Positions 1 through 12,144 of a stretch of 64,000 nucleotides of DNA are shown here, one piece after another. The stretch is from contig JAGTXZ010000011.1 in NCBI GenBank assembly GCA_018398575.1, positions 372,001-436,000 of the forward strand. The letters are read 5' to 3'. Made by a program: the position numbers and the translations under genes. Each line of letters begins with the position of its first letter. The first letter of the stretch is position 1. The notes under the pieces are model-generated. The model was not told where the DNA came from and ran no database searches. It saw only the letters and a program-made list of their open reading frames with translations. The stretch comes from Ampelomyces quisqualis (Eukaryota; Ascomycota; Dothideomycetes; Pleosporales; Phaeosphaeriaceae).

Positions 1-3000
1 ACGGCTCGACAAGGTCTACCGATATGTGGCGTCGAACCGGGCGATGGGAGGAGAACGGCAAGGATGTGCAAGTGGGAGGTGGTGTACATACGTGTGTATG
101 TGGTGCGCGTTTGTGCTGTCCCGCTATCTGAATGTCCCTGGCAAGGACATGGCTTCCGGCTGCTGCGGAGTCTGGTCACGATTCCCACATTGTGGCGCTG
201 CATTTGCCGCAGGGCTGCTTGTTCCCCCGTGCACCGCCAGCCAGCTCAGTTCATGCCTCAGGCCTCAAGCGAAAGCGAAGCGCATCAAGCTGGCTCAGCA
301 ACCAATCTCACTCCGTCCCTAGTCTTCGAGATGTCTGACGCCCTCTCGCTTCGCTGGTATCTACCATACTCGAAGACAGGTGCCCATCTGCATTTTGCAT
401 GTTATTGCACAGAGGACCTCGTACTATGCCTAATGCTATGTTTTGTTGACGGCACACGGAAAAGTAACAACCAGAAGTCTCGATGCAAATCTGCTCCTGG
501 ACTCTGACCAGTCGGACCGTGGAGCTGACGGCGAGCCTCAAGGAGCAAAACTTGCTTTGCATGGCGTGGTCTGGAAACCCCAGCCGTACGCTAGGTAGCC
601 CAGCGAGCAGGCTCAAACGTCCGGGAGGAAGCGAGCGCAACCTTTGTGGGAGAGATTAAACGCTCTGCTGCACGGATACTCGCCTGGCTCTGTCGAGCGG
701 AATCGTGGCGCACGAGGCTGTCTAGAAAGAAATGAAGGGTCGTAGCCCGTCGTCAGAGTCCAGACCGTCCGCCGTGCAATATCCCAAATGGACGAGCGAA
801 ATGAGACGCGCATGTTGAGATTCGTGGCGCGCCAGCACGAGGGACCAAGGAGAAGATTGGAACGGAGATGCAGCGTTTTGGCCTGGTTGCACCTTGGGGT
901 CGGCTCTGTCTGTACGGAGTAGTGTCATGCCTGAATAGGCAACGCAGAGGCCGCCATAGCTCAACGGCTGGGCGCGTTTAGATGAAGAGCATGGTGGTTG
1001 CACGGAGCAGGGAAGTCTGTCTGACCTGTCAGCCTTGAGGAACCCCTCCAGATCGACATAGCGTGACAGAGCGCATGGCCACCAATCGATAAGAGCAGCG
1101 ATCAGCCAGCCGACACGCGAGCCAGCAAACGTGTGAGATAGTCTGCTGGACATGTGCGGGAGAACAGCGGCGGCGCTGATCCCTTCCTCGCGCTCTTCTC
1201 CTCGCTCCGTGACTCCGTCCGAGTCCCATCGACGACCGTTGGCCCACGGCCTGTAGCCCTCCGTGAGGACTAGAGTGCAGAGACCGTCTTACGCCGTTAA
1301 ATTTCCGCGCCGGGCGCTTAGGCGTTCCTTGATTTGAACACATGGCCGATCAATCTGAAACCCCAGGCGTCCCGGATCTAATGTACAATATGCAGAGAAT
1401 CTGGGAGCCACCGGCGACAAATGTGGTAGCCAATTGCCGTGCTCCAATACAGACGCCTCTCGTAACAATACAGCACGAGTTACCGCTTTTGGACAGCGAC
1501 ACCACAGCTCCCACCAAGAAACGCTCGTGATGCAAAATGAGCGCCTGCGTCAGCTTCACGGAAACAGGACGCGGATCCAAACGAAGTAAATCAACATTTG
1601 CCTATTCTTGTCCTGTTGTTAAGCACTGTGCGACTGCCCCTTCGAGGCTGTACGTAGACCTTCAAACTCCGGAACTGTGAGACCAACGAGAACGTGGTGA
1701 ACCCAGCCCATGCAGGTCAAAGCCACCATTCCGAGAACTGGGAATTGTTACGGAGTACCGAGACACGCGAAGTGCATTTCGTCAAGCTGAGCTGTGAACC
1801 GTAGGTGCGGCAACAATCCCACGTGCCGCTGACCTCAGAATCATACCACATCCGACGTGGTTATGCGACTCGGTGCGGAGAGCAGGGATGAGGCTTGCAG
1901 TAGGGATGAAGAACCGGCAAGTAGTCCACTGTGCCATCGCCGTATTGTCGCGTATCAGCCAGTTCGGCGGACGTGTGCTTTGTAAAAAACTGCAATCCTC
2001 CACATGTGGATGCAACAGTGGAGTTGATAGCGAAGCCCATTCTTGTCCCTGGTGATGATGATGCTGCTTCTGATCGGCAAAGATTGCCGCAAGACAAGTG
2101 CCGGGTCAATCTATCTATCCCTAATTAGGACAGCGAGGTGGTAGAAAGGGAAAAGAAGAGGATACATGAGCTCCGACTTCAACGCTCGCGATCCCTCTCA
2201 ATCCAAGCGAGCGCCGATCAGTGGTATGCCTTCCCCAAGGTAACGCGAGCGATCATCGACGCCCTCGCCGTGGACAACAAAATCCAACCACCAGAAATCC
2301 CCTTGAAGCAACAATATCAAACATGAAACCACGATTTCCACGCCCAAAAAACTGATTGCAACAAAGAGAAATAAGCCTGCACTGCTGCAGTCTTCGCGAG
2401 CAACGTTATGGACACCTTTTCAAAGTATATTCTGCGGTTGTTGTCGTGTTGGTAGCAACCCCTCCTTCAGCTTCAATCCGGCTCTATGCAGAGCTAGCGT
2501 CCGCCATCCATACCACGCGGTGATCAACAGCGCTTTCACCATGTGTAGTAGGTATGCCTTTCCTAACAGGCGTCTTGTTCGGCGTAGCCGAACTTTTGCC
2601 TCAATCGGTCCTCGATGAGTATGAGGGGGGCAAAATTGACGCGGTGGAAATAGTCATCGGAGTGGCGACAGGGGGGTTCGGGGAAGGATGTAGCGGGGAG
2701 CGGGACACGTCTTCGCCACGCATCGACAGTTTTGATTCCTCTTTTGGCTGCTTTCGCGTTATGCTTGTACGCCTAACCCTTACATGGTGTACCATCATCA
2801 CCACACTATTTTTGGTTGCAACAAGACGTGCCACTGGACCCAGTAGTCTGAATCCAACCGTTGCACCCGTCTGCGTCCGTCGGGGCGGTTTGTCTGCACA
2901 TGGATCCCACTTGGTAGATCCGTGAAGATCAACTGCTCAAAACATGCCTGTTATACGATTGGATATTACTGCTACATAATGTAGCTTGCCTATATGATAC

Positions 3001-3442
3001 TCCGTCCATGCTGTATGTATAATGACTGTAGGTATCATGCATCGGAAAAGCAAAGAGGTATCTCGAGACTGGTCGTCCATTACCCCCCCCCACACATGCG
3101 CCTGGAACAATTGATGCCAAGCGTCGTTGTAATGCCGCCGGAGAATGCCACCCATATAACGTAAGACTAAAGATGATCGGAATTGTCGAAGAGCTGAATA
3201 TGAGGGCAAAGTCACATTGCGGTGCTTGACAGTTGCTGCCGTGCCAGCCACGTTGCTTCCACGCACGCGATACTGTCAAGCCACTGATCTCAGTTGATCG
3301 ACGTCGTCCGCCAAAATCTTCTGGAAGTGGTTTGGAAGCATCGGTATGTGGCTTACTGTGACTGGCTGCGGCGTCGGTTGAAGCCCAAACCGTACATGCC
3401 CGATCGCGCTTACAACAGGTTCTTCGCTTCCAGGGACCAACG
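1..3442. other. intergenic, no supported gene
   Basis: GC-balanced sequence with only short overlapping open frames on both strands, none with a recognisable domain or a consistent exon series. Two copies of the 9-mer TACGGAGTA lie at 913-921 and 1749-1757. A short frame at 2138-2326 (62 codons, basic N-terminus) and one at 2554-2925 are open, but nothing else supports them as genes. Confidence 0.5.
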
Positions 3443-5791
3443 TCATACATCGGCTCGCTTCTTCCTTTCTCTGTATTCTGCTTTCGCCACACGCATCAGA
3501 ATGTCTTCATCCTTGATTGGTATCCAGGATGTCAACACCTTCATGGCATTCTCAAAATCCGAGTCGAGCAAGATCGTCTTTGTAGCGTGCATTAGCGCTG
3601 CAGACGTCGCATGCAGAACGTCAAGGTCTCCGCTGAACTTGGAAGCTGGTGAGGTGGAGTAGGAATTGTCGCCTAGCAGCATGAAAACGTCCCACACACG
3701 TAGTTGGGCAGGAAAGGGAAGCGAGTAATTGAATAAGGTGAGGTACCATCGGGTACCGTAGGCTGTGTTGTCAATGCCGACCTCTTGCAACTTCTTGGCT
3801 ACATCGCCATTACGCAGCCAGTTTTTTTCGAAATCGTTGAGGGCATCCAGCAAACCCGAAAAGCCAGCTTCGTATAGCTTCTCGAGTCCTCGAAGCATCC
3901 ACAGGCGCACCAGCATAACGAAGGCCCTGTCTTCTTCGTAATAGCAGAGAAGAGTTGCAGCAAGCGCTGCCATGCCCTGCACATAGCCCGTGTCGGGTAG
4001 ATACAAAGACATGGCGTGGAGGACACGGAAAAGCAGTCGTTGTCTGTAAATTGTCAGTCGTGCTCACGGCCATCAGGCGGCTACAACATACCCTCCTCTA
4101 TACCTTCGTCTAAACATAATGTGCCTGTTGATTGTTCGCGGTACATCGACATCGATTTGCATGTCCTCGGCGGAATCTTCCGTCTGCAGCTCGTAGAAAC
4201 TCTCGATGAGTTCTTCGTCGGACGGGCTATCTTTGTCTGCTTTTGCGCTTGCCGCGAGGAATGAGTACCAGGCTGTAGCCCTCCAGCGGTCGGGTATGCC
4301 CTTCCATGTGCGAGCAATGAGTTTTGGGTCCCGAGTATCGAATTCGAAAAGCATGCCCCCTTTGTCTGCGCCGGACTTGACTACTTTTGCCATTTTCCTC
4401 CATTTTTCCTCGCGCTCGATTTCTTTGGCCTTCATGGCTTGTGCCGCACGTCCCCCCTCCTGTTGTTCTGCGACCTCTGCCAGGCCTGGTGGTAGCCTGA
4501 GCATATCGCTGGCTTCATGTAGCAGCCGGCGTTCTCGACTGTGTGGAAATATGTCCGTAGCGTGTCGTCTCTGTGTGCCGCGTGTGCCCGAAGTCTGGTT
4601 GGAAAATATGGATCGTGCAGGTCTGGATGACTTTGGCGATGGCCCTCGTTTCACCGAGACTGACGTGGGATCTGCGGAACGTGCCCTTGATGCACTGCGT
4701 CGCATGCCTCGTCTCCTTGGTTCCGCGGAGACTAACTGTAGGGAAGTTGTCACCCGCTGTATGCCAATGTGCTCAGGTGCTTCGGGACCGTCTTCGTTTG
4801 CAGTGCCCCCCGATCCGACCTTCTTGGGCACGATGAAGCCATACCGATCCACCTCGCCGCCCTCCAGATTAGACCAATCTTCCAAGCCCCCAGCGGTCTC
4901 GTGCGGCTCTTTCAAGAGAGCACTTTCGCCCTTGGAGCTCAGCAGGGAGCCCGTGTCCTCGTTGCCGTCGACAGCCAGGGAGGATGCGTTCGCGGGCGTG
5001 TTGTCGATGCTGCTGTTGTCCATGAGACTGGCCGCTCTACTGGGCGCCTCTTCCTCTGGTGTGTCCCAGTCGACGGCGCTCTCGTTGCCGTGCTTGTACA
5101 TGGTGCGCACCTTGCGCGACAGCATCATTTCGTCGGTCGAGAGCACCCGCAGGCTGGTCGACCGGCCGCCCGCCGAGCACCGTGACAGCGAGCGCGGCAC
5201 GGGCGACAGGTGAGTGGCAGGTCGTGGCGGCGTGTGCTCGTGCTGTGCGCGGGCCTCTGCCTTCGCCTGGTGTGGCAGCGGCGTGCTGGGCGCGGACGCA
5301 CCTGCCGCCAACGGGTCCAGTGGCTGGCCGGCCTTTTCGCCGCCGAGAAGCATGCTGCCGCGCGCGGAGAACAACACGTGAGCGTCCGAGGTGAGGTCGT
5401 CGAGGCTGCCGGTGGGGATGACGGTGTCGAGGGCCCTCCAGGAGGTCCTGTTCCCGCGCGCACGCTGCGCGGCTAGCGGACGGGAGCATCCGCGACTGTC
5501 GGACCGCGACAACCGCTCTTCCTGGACGACGATGGCAGGCAGGCTGGGTGTCTTGCGCAGGCTGGTGGGGGTCGAGGGCGCGTGGGCGGCGGTGCAGTTC
5601 GAGGGCGCTAGGGCCGAGTCCCTCCGGTCGTCGCCCTCGCAGACCTGCGTGGCAGTGCGTCGCAGCGCAGACGGCTTGGGGCCCGGCGAGGTTCGCGGCC
5701 GTCGCACGCTGCTTAGCCATGCGCGCGACGTGGGGCCGGCGGGCGAGCTGCTGGGTGCATTGGAGCCCGCGGGCTGCACGGCTTCACTCAT
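3443..5791 (-). CDS. TBC-domain Rab GTPase-activating protein
   Basis: Two exons: 5791-4092 and 4043-3443, with a 48-bp GT..AG intron (4044-4091), giving 766 aa. The N-terminal two thirds is low-complexity and Ser/Pro/Arg-rich (probably disordered). The TBC domain occupies roughly the last 260 residues. It shows both catalytic fingers: the arginine of IDVDVPRTI just before the intron and the glutamine of GYVQGM just after it. Joining the exons gives RYRGGQRLLFRVLHAMS, the usual TBC context, which confirms the splice. TBC proteins speed GTP hydrolysis by Rab GTPases in membrane traffic; the target Rab cannot be told here. I chose MSEAVQPAG (5791); an upstream in-frame ATG at 5887 would add 32 residues. 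The large open frames on the plus strand over this gene are shadows. Confidence 0.88.
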
Positions 5792-6066
5792 CGCGGGCTG
5801 GAGTCTGCCGCTGCGGAGGAACGGTGCGAGTGAAGTTTGAAGAAACGTACCGTGTGGACAAAAAGGGGCGTCGCATGTCTGTCGCATCGTCCCATCTACT
5901 GACTACTGTGTACGGCACGGCCGCGCCCGCCTTTGCGCTTTGTGTGACGCCTGCAGCCCTGCTCACTTGATCGGCCCGCACCTGCCTCGTCGTTATTAAA
6001 ATAGCGAGGCATGGTACGGAGTAGTTGACACCTTACTACACACCCAGACACTGCTCTGTAAGAATA

Positions 6067-6098
6067 CTGTGGTATCCAGCATAAGTATTGTAGGTGGG
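6067..6098 (+). repeat. left terminal inverted repeat of Tc1/mariner copy
   Basis: About 32 bp matching the reverse complement of 7418-7449 at all but a few positions; the differences are mainly C/T or G/A transitions, as expected from RIP. Preceded by the TA dinucleotide at 6065-6066. Confidence 0.85.
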
Positions 6099-7417
6099 GC
6101 GAGGAGCAAGGGGTCCTGGCTCCAGAGATTGATTGCAGCTAAACCAAGTTCAGATAGGAGCGTTTTTTATAAGTAATATGGCTATATTTAGTATTTTGTG
6201 TAGCTACCTTTAGCATCTATTACAGCCTAGCACCTCTCTCTTATACTATTTACTAGAGAGGTAAGGTATTTAGGTGTAATAGCATCCTAAGCTTCCTTTA
6301 CAATTACACAAAGTTAATTGTATATACGCTGTTTTCTAGATAGAAGATCTAAGTAGTAGAGCTTAATCTAGTCTTTTATCTAATTCTACACGTACTTAAT
6401 AAGATTAAGATTAGGTAAATATGCAGGCTAGAAGATAAGATTAATCCTACGCTCTCTTAGCTTACTAATAGTATAATAAGCTAAATAGCTAAGTACCCTA
6501 TCTTACATAAAGGTAAGGTTACTCTTTATTCTTATCTATTCTTTAACTAGTAGAATAATCCTCTTATAGTACTTCTTCTTATTTATTATACCTTACTCCT
6601 TCTTTTAAAATAAGTAAGAACCTTTTTTACTCCTAGCAAAGCAGCCCTAGAACATTTACTTATACCTTTTTCTTACCTTATCTACTAAGTATATATCTTT
6701 AAGTAACTTCTTAAGCAACCTTGTTACCTACTTCCTGTAGTAGCAGCCCCTAGTTACCTAAGTTTTGTTACTCTATAGTATCCTCTACTACTACTAAGGT
6801 TCCTAATTAATATAATCCTCTGCCTATTTTTAGCGTATATAGTAGTTCTCTTTAGAAAAAAGTAGCTTAGCTAGGGCAATTTAGCGTATATACCTATAAG
6901 CTTAAAGGGCGTAGTAAATAGAGTACTTAGTAACGCCCTAGTGTAAAAAGTAATTAGCTAAGGCTTACTAAGATATCTGCTAGGCATATTAAGATAAACG
7001 TATAAAGGCTTTAAGTTTATCTACCTGCTCTATAAAGAGTAACAAAGGTCTGCTAGGCCTCTTAGTTAAGGTAAGAGGGACAGTTTTTAAGTACTTAACC
7101 TGCCTTATAGATAACCTATACTGCCTAGTAATATAAGCATATATATAGCTAGCCCTAAGTAATACTTGTATATATATTTAATTATCTTAGCTAATAAAGT
7201 GTAAGCGTTAGGGGGTTAATAGTAATATTTTAAGATAAGATAAAAGCATATTAAGATAAGATAGAAGGGTAATAGTAAGGTAGTAACATAAGAAATAAGA
7301 GGTTAAGTGCAAGCTGCATTATTTATTATACAAATTAGTATAGATTAAGATGTAAAATACACAGTAGAGCTACTTAGCAATGCTGCAATTTCTGCAGGTA
7401 GCGAGCCCTACTCCTAA

Positions 7418-7449
7418 CCCACCCACAATACTTATGCCAGATACCACAG
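7418..7449 (-). repeat. right terminal inverted repeat of Tc1/mariner copy
   Basis: Partner of 6067-6098. It ends GATACCACAG and is followed by TA at 7450-7451, so both element ends and the target duplication are visible. Confidence 0.85.
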
Positions 7450-7887
7450 TAGTGAAAATAGCAAGTCTGCCCCGCTACCCGCCTACGATCTCTGTACAGC
7501 TTGAATAGGCATAGCAGAATAGGACTGACATACATTACTTCTCAGCAAGCTGTATACAATGTATCAATACAATCCTGTGTCAATACAATACTGTATCAAT
7601 ACGACACTGTGTCTCATACAGTACACACAGGGCCATCACGGTCCACCGCCCCACCGCCCGGTACGCTTGCCTTGGTGCTACCGGCTGTCGCTTTCTAAGC
7701 CAATCAATATAGTCGGCGCTATACCCGAACTGACGCAGTACACAGAACGTGCAATTTCATTTGTACTAGCCGTGACCAATGAGGAAGCTGCCACCGCCAA
7801 CACCTCCCTTACTTCGTACTCCAAAATCAAGGCGTACACACCGAGTACATCTCCAACCAACAATTCCTCCGCGGTGACAAGCGTTTT
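7450..7887. other. intergenic between transposon copy and epoxide hydrolase 3' end
   Basis: Mixed composition, with a short run of degenerate CAATAC-type repeats at about 7563-7605. No gene seen; probably the 3' flank of the minus-strand epoxide hydrolase gene. Confidence 0.5.
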
Positions 7888-9271
7888 TTATGCCTTGAAA
7901 TGCTCTCCGAAGAACTCCCTAACGTCAGCCACAATCTCGTTAGGGCATTCCATGGCCGCGAAATGTCCGCCATTGTCGCGGTCTTCACGCTCATCAGTAT
8001 AACCTTCATGCACAAAGGCCAAGGCGCGCGTACCTTTGAAGAACTGTAAATTCCTTGTCGTGGTTTCCGCTCCAGCTTTCGGCACCGGAAACGCATCATA
8101 TGGAAAGGTGCTCACGCCCAATGGCACCCTAATCAGGTTCTCTTCCTTGGCATTGAATTCCGTGTAGACCTCGTGGCGGATGTTGTTGTAGCAGCACAAC
8201 ATACCTGGCGCTCGTAAGTACGGCCCGCATCAAAGAGGGCAATACCTACTTGTCATAATACTCGGGGGTGTAAAAAAGTACAGCGATAGCGTGGTGCACA
8301 CATCATGATTGAACTGCTCGTTCTGCAGGTCCGCAGTGCCAGTATTCGGGTCCGCGAGTTCGTTGTACTTTTCCCCAATGAACATCATAATACCAACCGG
8401 ATCTGTTCACTCGTCAATCACCATCGACACCATCTGCACTGCTCACTCACTATCATTAAACGCCACCCCAATCGTCTGCGGCCTCGTTCTCATCTCAATC
8501 GCATACCCCATATGCCCCTCATTCAACCTCTCCCCCATCCACCACCCCGCCCTATCCATCGCCCTCTTCTCCCTCTCATTCATCTCATACCCATCCGGCG
8601 GCGCCCCAGGACACATATTCGTATGCACAGCCTTGCACGCATCGAATCTCCCCGACCCCAATTCCCTAGCCACCCAGTGCCCCCAATCCCCTGCTTGAAC
8701 CACATACGATGGGTAGCCTAGTTTCTTCATGAGCGTGTCGTACATGCCCGCAGTATCCTGCAGCGTCCATGCGCGCGGCGGGCCCTGCGACCAACAAAAT
8801 CCCGGCAGGGAGGGCACCACCAGGTCGAAACTTGGCTCAGACGCACTGCTTGGCGCGAGCAGCGGAGCCATGACATTTTGAAATTCGAAAAAGGTGCCTG
8901 GCCATCCGTGCACCAGCAGCAAAGGGATAGCCGTCTCGCCCCGCGTGTGTGCGCGCTCGTGGATAAAGTGCACTTGCAATGAGGATATTGTCGTCGTGTA
9001 GTGGTGCCATTGCGAGATTTGCTGCTGCGCTGTCCGCCAGGAGAATTTGTGTAGCCAGTGGTTGTACAGCGTGTTGATCCATTCGAGGGATGGGCCTGTC
9101 GTGCGTGGCGTTAGTATCATTTGCGTCCAGGAGCGGGTTGCGAGTACCGTAGTCGTCGCCTGCGTCGGGGACGATGGGGATTTCGGGAAGGCGTGTATCT
9201 GCGAGTTTTCGGAAGAGTCTGTCGACTTCTTCTTGCGGGATGGATGGGTCAAAGGGCTTGATGTCTGACAT
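7888..9271 (-). CDS. epoxide hydrolase (alpha/beta hydrolase, microsomal type)
   Basis: Four exons: 9271-9148, 9095-8451, 8402-8250 and 8204-7888, separated by introns of 52, 48 and 45 bp; the first has a TACTAAC branch point. Total 412 aa, normal for the family. The N-terminal EHN-type segment (DYGPSLEWINTLYNHW) precedes the alpha/beta fold. The oxyanion-hole motif HGWPG is near residue 104, the nucleophile Asp in AGDWGHWV near residue 178, and the catalytic His in NGGHFAAME near the C-terminus. SIMTSMLCCYNNIRHEVY spans the last junction and matches the conserved tyrosine region. The enzyme opens epoxides to diols, in detoxification or secondary metabolism. No biosynthetic cluster is visible around it. 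The gene sits about 440 bp from a RIP-killed transposon but is itself intact. Confidence 0.92.
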
Positions 9272-10454
9272 TTTTTTGTTAATTCAAGGCCAAGGGAAAT
9301 TGGATCCGCTTTCGAGCAAGTCACATTTCAGTACTTTATACTGAATACTTGAATGTGTAACCCCGCATCCAATTGACGTCAATCTTCCCCAACGCAGTAT
9401 TGGTCGTGTTGGAGATACATTGCGTCACTTGCCGATCGATCAGATGTGTGGGTCGACGGAGGACCTCCGACGAAGCGTGTGTTCTGCATCAGCCCACGCT
9501 TCAAGACAAGATCAGAGCCTTGGTACTTCAATGATTTACCTGCATACTGAATTCAAACCTAGCAGAGTAGTTGACGGAGGAGAAGGACCACAAGAGTGCA
9601 TGGCAAGATACCTACAACAGCGTTTTCTTGACACTTTGGCTTGAAGCAGTGTTGGAAATCTTAACGTAGTGGAACAGTATGGAGTACCTGGAGTCTGAGT
9701 GAGGATTCATTAGTCAATTCTGATGCGAGGGAGAGCCGAAGTGTCAAAGGCGCGGCCTTAGTGTCAACATAGTTTTGTATACCGCATGCCTGTTATTCGA
9801 GGCGATATTGTAGAACAGCTTGGTCACCGTTAACACCTGGGCATTATCCTCTTTAGAACACGCGTGGGGTAGTATACAGTCTCCATGCTGCAGATCCAGG
9901 CTGAACCAAAGAGGTGTGACGCCACATGTTTCTAACAGTACTTCGCAACTCTCGATGCGTTGAATATCGCTGCAAGCATTTACAACCCTTTCAATCGTAG
10001 AGTTACCCTTTGTGATCTGGTCAGTGAACCATCTGTTTCCACGTTGGTCTACGCAGAGCAAGATCTGCAGACGCAGACATTTCTCAGTCTGCTTTCTTCC
10101 CCAATACCAAATTTGGAATCAGAGCGTCGAACATCTACACAAAGGGCTACAGAAATTTCTACAACAGCACAGCTTCTAATTCTTCTCCACGCTTCTGGCC
10201 AGATTTATAGGCTGCACGATGAATTCGCGCACAAGGAGAAGCAGTGGACTTCGAACCTTTTCAGCGACGTCAAGAACGACTCAGTCACGAATTACCATGA
10301 CGAATGATCCTCAGCAGGCATTTCTGTGCACGAAATGTTGAAATTGCAGGACTCTTATGCCCTTGCCGTCGAAGACTGTGAGGAATGCTTCTTGTTGAAT
10401 TTAGTCCCCAACTCGGCTGGACTTTGTATACACTTTTTTCAGGACACTTGGAAC
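9272..10454. other. intergenic with an orphan open frame
   Basis: Holds the epoxide hydrolase promoter. On the minus strand a frame is open from about 10130 to a stop at 9744 (roughly 130 codons). It reads sensibly (RWFTDQITKGNSTIERVVNA) but has no ATG in a good context and no recognised domain. It could be an exon of an unannotated gene or a decayed one. Confidence 0.35.
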
Positions 10455-10915
10455 TTAATGCACAATCTTCCTCTCCAACAGCTGCGCCTGCGTCACACTC
10501 TCGTTTACCCACTCCACCTTGCCCTTGTCGTTCATCACTGCACCGTTATCCGTAGCCTTGACGCTATGTCTACCAATACTATGCTTCATCTCATCGTAAT
10601 CGACCTCTCCCCTGCTAATCCCAGCCGAGTCCCTCACTAACCACATGTGCGGATTGGTTAGGTAGTCAATTGTGATAACATAAGATTCAGACGAGGTCAA
10701 CAAACAGGGACAGATGATTGGCACGAGGGCTAGCAAAAAGGCGAGTAAAATAGCACGCAACAGACGAGTGACCACCCCCAAGATGATGGGCGGAATGTCG
10801 TCTGAACAGGCCAGGAAGGGAAGTTCTCAGTAAGGTAGCTGACATTGCTAATGATGCCATGCCGAAATGCAATAATTGCGAGGACCTTACGTTTGAATCT
10901 GTTCTTGGCGCTCAT
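10455..10915 (-). CDS. small membrane protein, unknown function
   Basis: I do not recognise this protein. Splicing 10915-10891 (ATG plus 8 codons) to 10801-10455 across an 89-bp intron (GTAAGG..TTCAG) gives 123 aa. The spliced N-terminus reads MSAKNRFKHDIPPIILGVVT and is followed by a long hydrophobic stretch (about residues 12-44), probably a signal anchor or one to two membrane helices. The C-terminal ~80 residues are polar and ungapped, ending QLLERKIVH. Without the intron the frame has no ATG. Support comes from the clean splice signals, the frame match and the sensible membrane topology. It might still be a fragment of something larger. Confidence 0.45.
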
Positions 10916-12144
10916 TTCCGGGCTGTCCTAGACAGCCTCTCCTGGTACAACGCCCATTTGCCGGCGGAGATATTGCCAGTCGGACCGCGATACTCGTTGC
11001 ATGTGGTAGCAGCTTATCAGTGACTTCAGGCGATGGGTCAGTTGTAACTTCTTCTTGGAGCTAGCGCCTTTCTCCCTGGGGCTTTTTTTGTTGCTTCTCT
11101 TTCAGCTTCTCCATGGACTTGGCCTCACTGATTTTCAGCTTCGGCACTATTTTCTCGACTTCTTCCACGCAGCCTTACAGCTATTTAACATCGGGCACAA
11201 GCCAAACCTGTGTTATTATCGAAAGTCGCGAGTTCACCACGTCGAATTTCAAGTGTTCTCGAGGTTTACTGGTGAGCAAGACATTTAGCAACAAGATGCA
11301 ACTTGCGGACCATGTCGTGAGCAGGTAGCCTGTCAAACCTTGGCCAAGTAGAAAGCCTCTCTGCTGATCAGGAGCATGACCAGCCAAAGAAGACCTAAGC
11401 CAGGATTGCGTGCGCAAAGTATCGTGTTGGAATCTCAATATTAGAAACAGAGATGATGTCTAGTCCAGACTCGCCGCCTCCAGCCGTCCCCTTGATGGGG
11501 AGCAAGACTGGCCAAGTGATGACAGCACCGGCATAAGACGTTATGGTGAGCATTTTGTGGAAACGTATATAAAGGATGATGGCTCAGAACGTGCTCATCA
11601 ATGATCGGTCAAAGTTCCCGAACCAGTCCAGGAAGCCATAGCCTGCTGAAGGCCGGCACGGCGACGCGGGACCTCAACTCAGTTTCAATATCCAAATTGC
11701 TATATTCATCTTCGTCAGTGATAGAAATCTGAAAAGCACATAGTCGCCTCAGAAGCTTCTTGCCTAAGGACTTTAATTAGACTACTCCTAATGCTTGCGC
11801 GTAACGTAAAGCACTAAAGTTTGAACAAGACACTGGGGTTTGAACAAGACGTTGGGCTTTGAACGAGCAATGAGGTTTGAGCGGACCACTGGAGCCAGGT
11901 GGAATGCGATTTGCCAACAACACGAAGCGGATCAAGGTATCAATTATGAGTGTCTATCTCATGATAAACCGCAACATCTTGGAAGTATCAGGTTCCTGTT
12001 CTACTTCCACCAGATACGTATGAACAGCAGCGAGCCGCAGAGCCTAGAAGACTCACCTCCGTTCAGTCATGCCTCACTTTTCGAAATCACGCTCGCACCA
12101 TTCTCATGATTATAATGTCTCGTTCATTTCTACAAGTTTAAAAT
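10916..12144. other. intergenic, no supported gene
   Basis: Several short open frames on both strands overlap here. A lysine-rich minus-strand stretch ending near 11066 (VEEVEKIVPKLKISEAKS) looks coding over about 35 codons, but I could not connect it to a start or to other exons. Confidence 0.4.

Larger units (their letters stand above)
6067..7449 (-). mobile_element. Tc1/mariner transposon copy, RIP-inactivated
   Basis: 1383 bp of AT-rich DNA framed by inverted repeats starting CTGTGGTATC and flanked by TA on both sides (6065-6066 and 7450-7451), the target duplication of Tc1/mariner elements. On the minus strand around 6427-6380 the frame reads PAYLPNLNLIKYV followed by a stop. This matches the conserved PAYSPDLNPIE..W block of Tc1/mariner transposases after C-to-T and G-to-A changes. 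No intact frame remains. Size and TA duplication fit the superfamily; the family cannot be named from sequence alone. Confidence 0.85.

Noticed and set aside
4206..5213. 335-codon plus-strand open frame and several others over 4573-5840
   Set aside because: They lie opposite the TBC gene, whose motifs and splice are clear. GC-rich, codon-biased DNA leaves the other strand open.
11066..11438. Minus-strand Lys/Glu-rich frame ending at 11066
   Set aside because: Only about 35 codons; no start and no joinable exon found.
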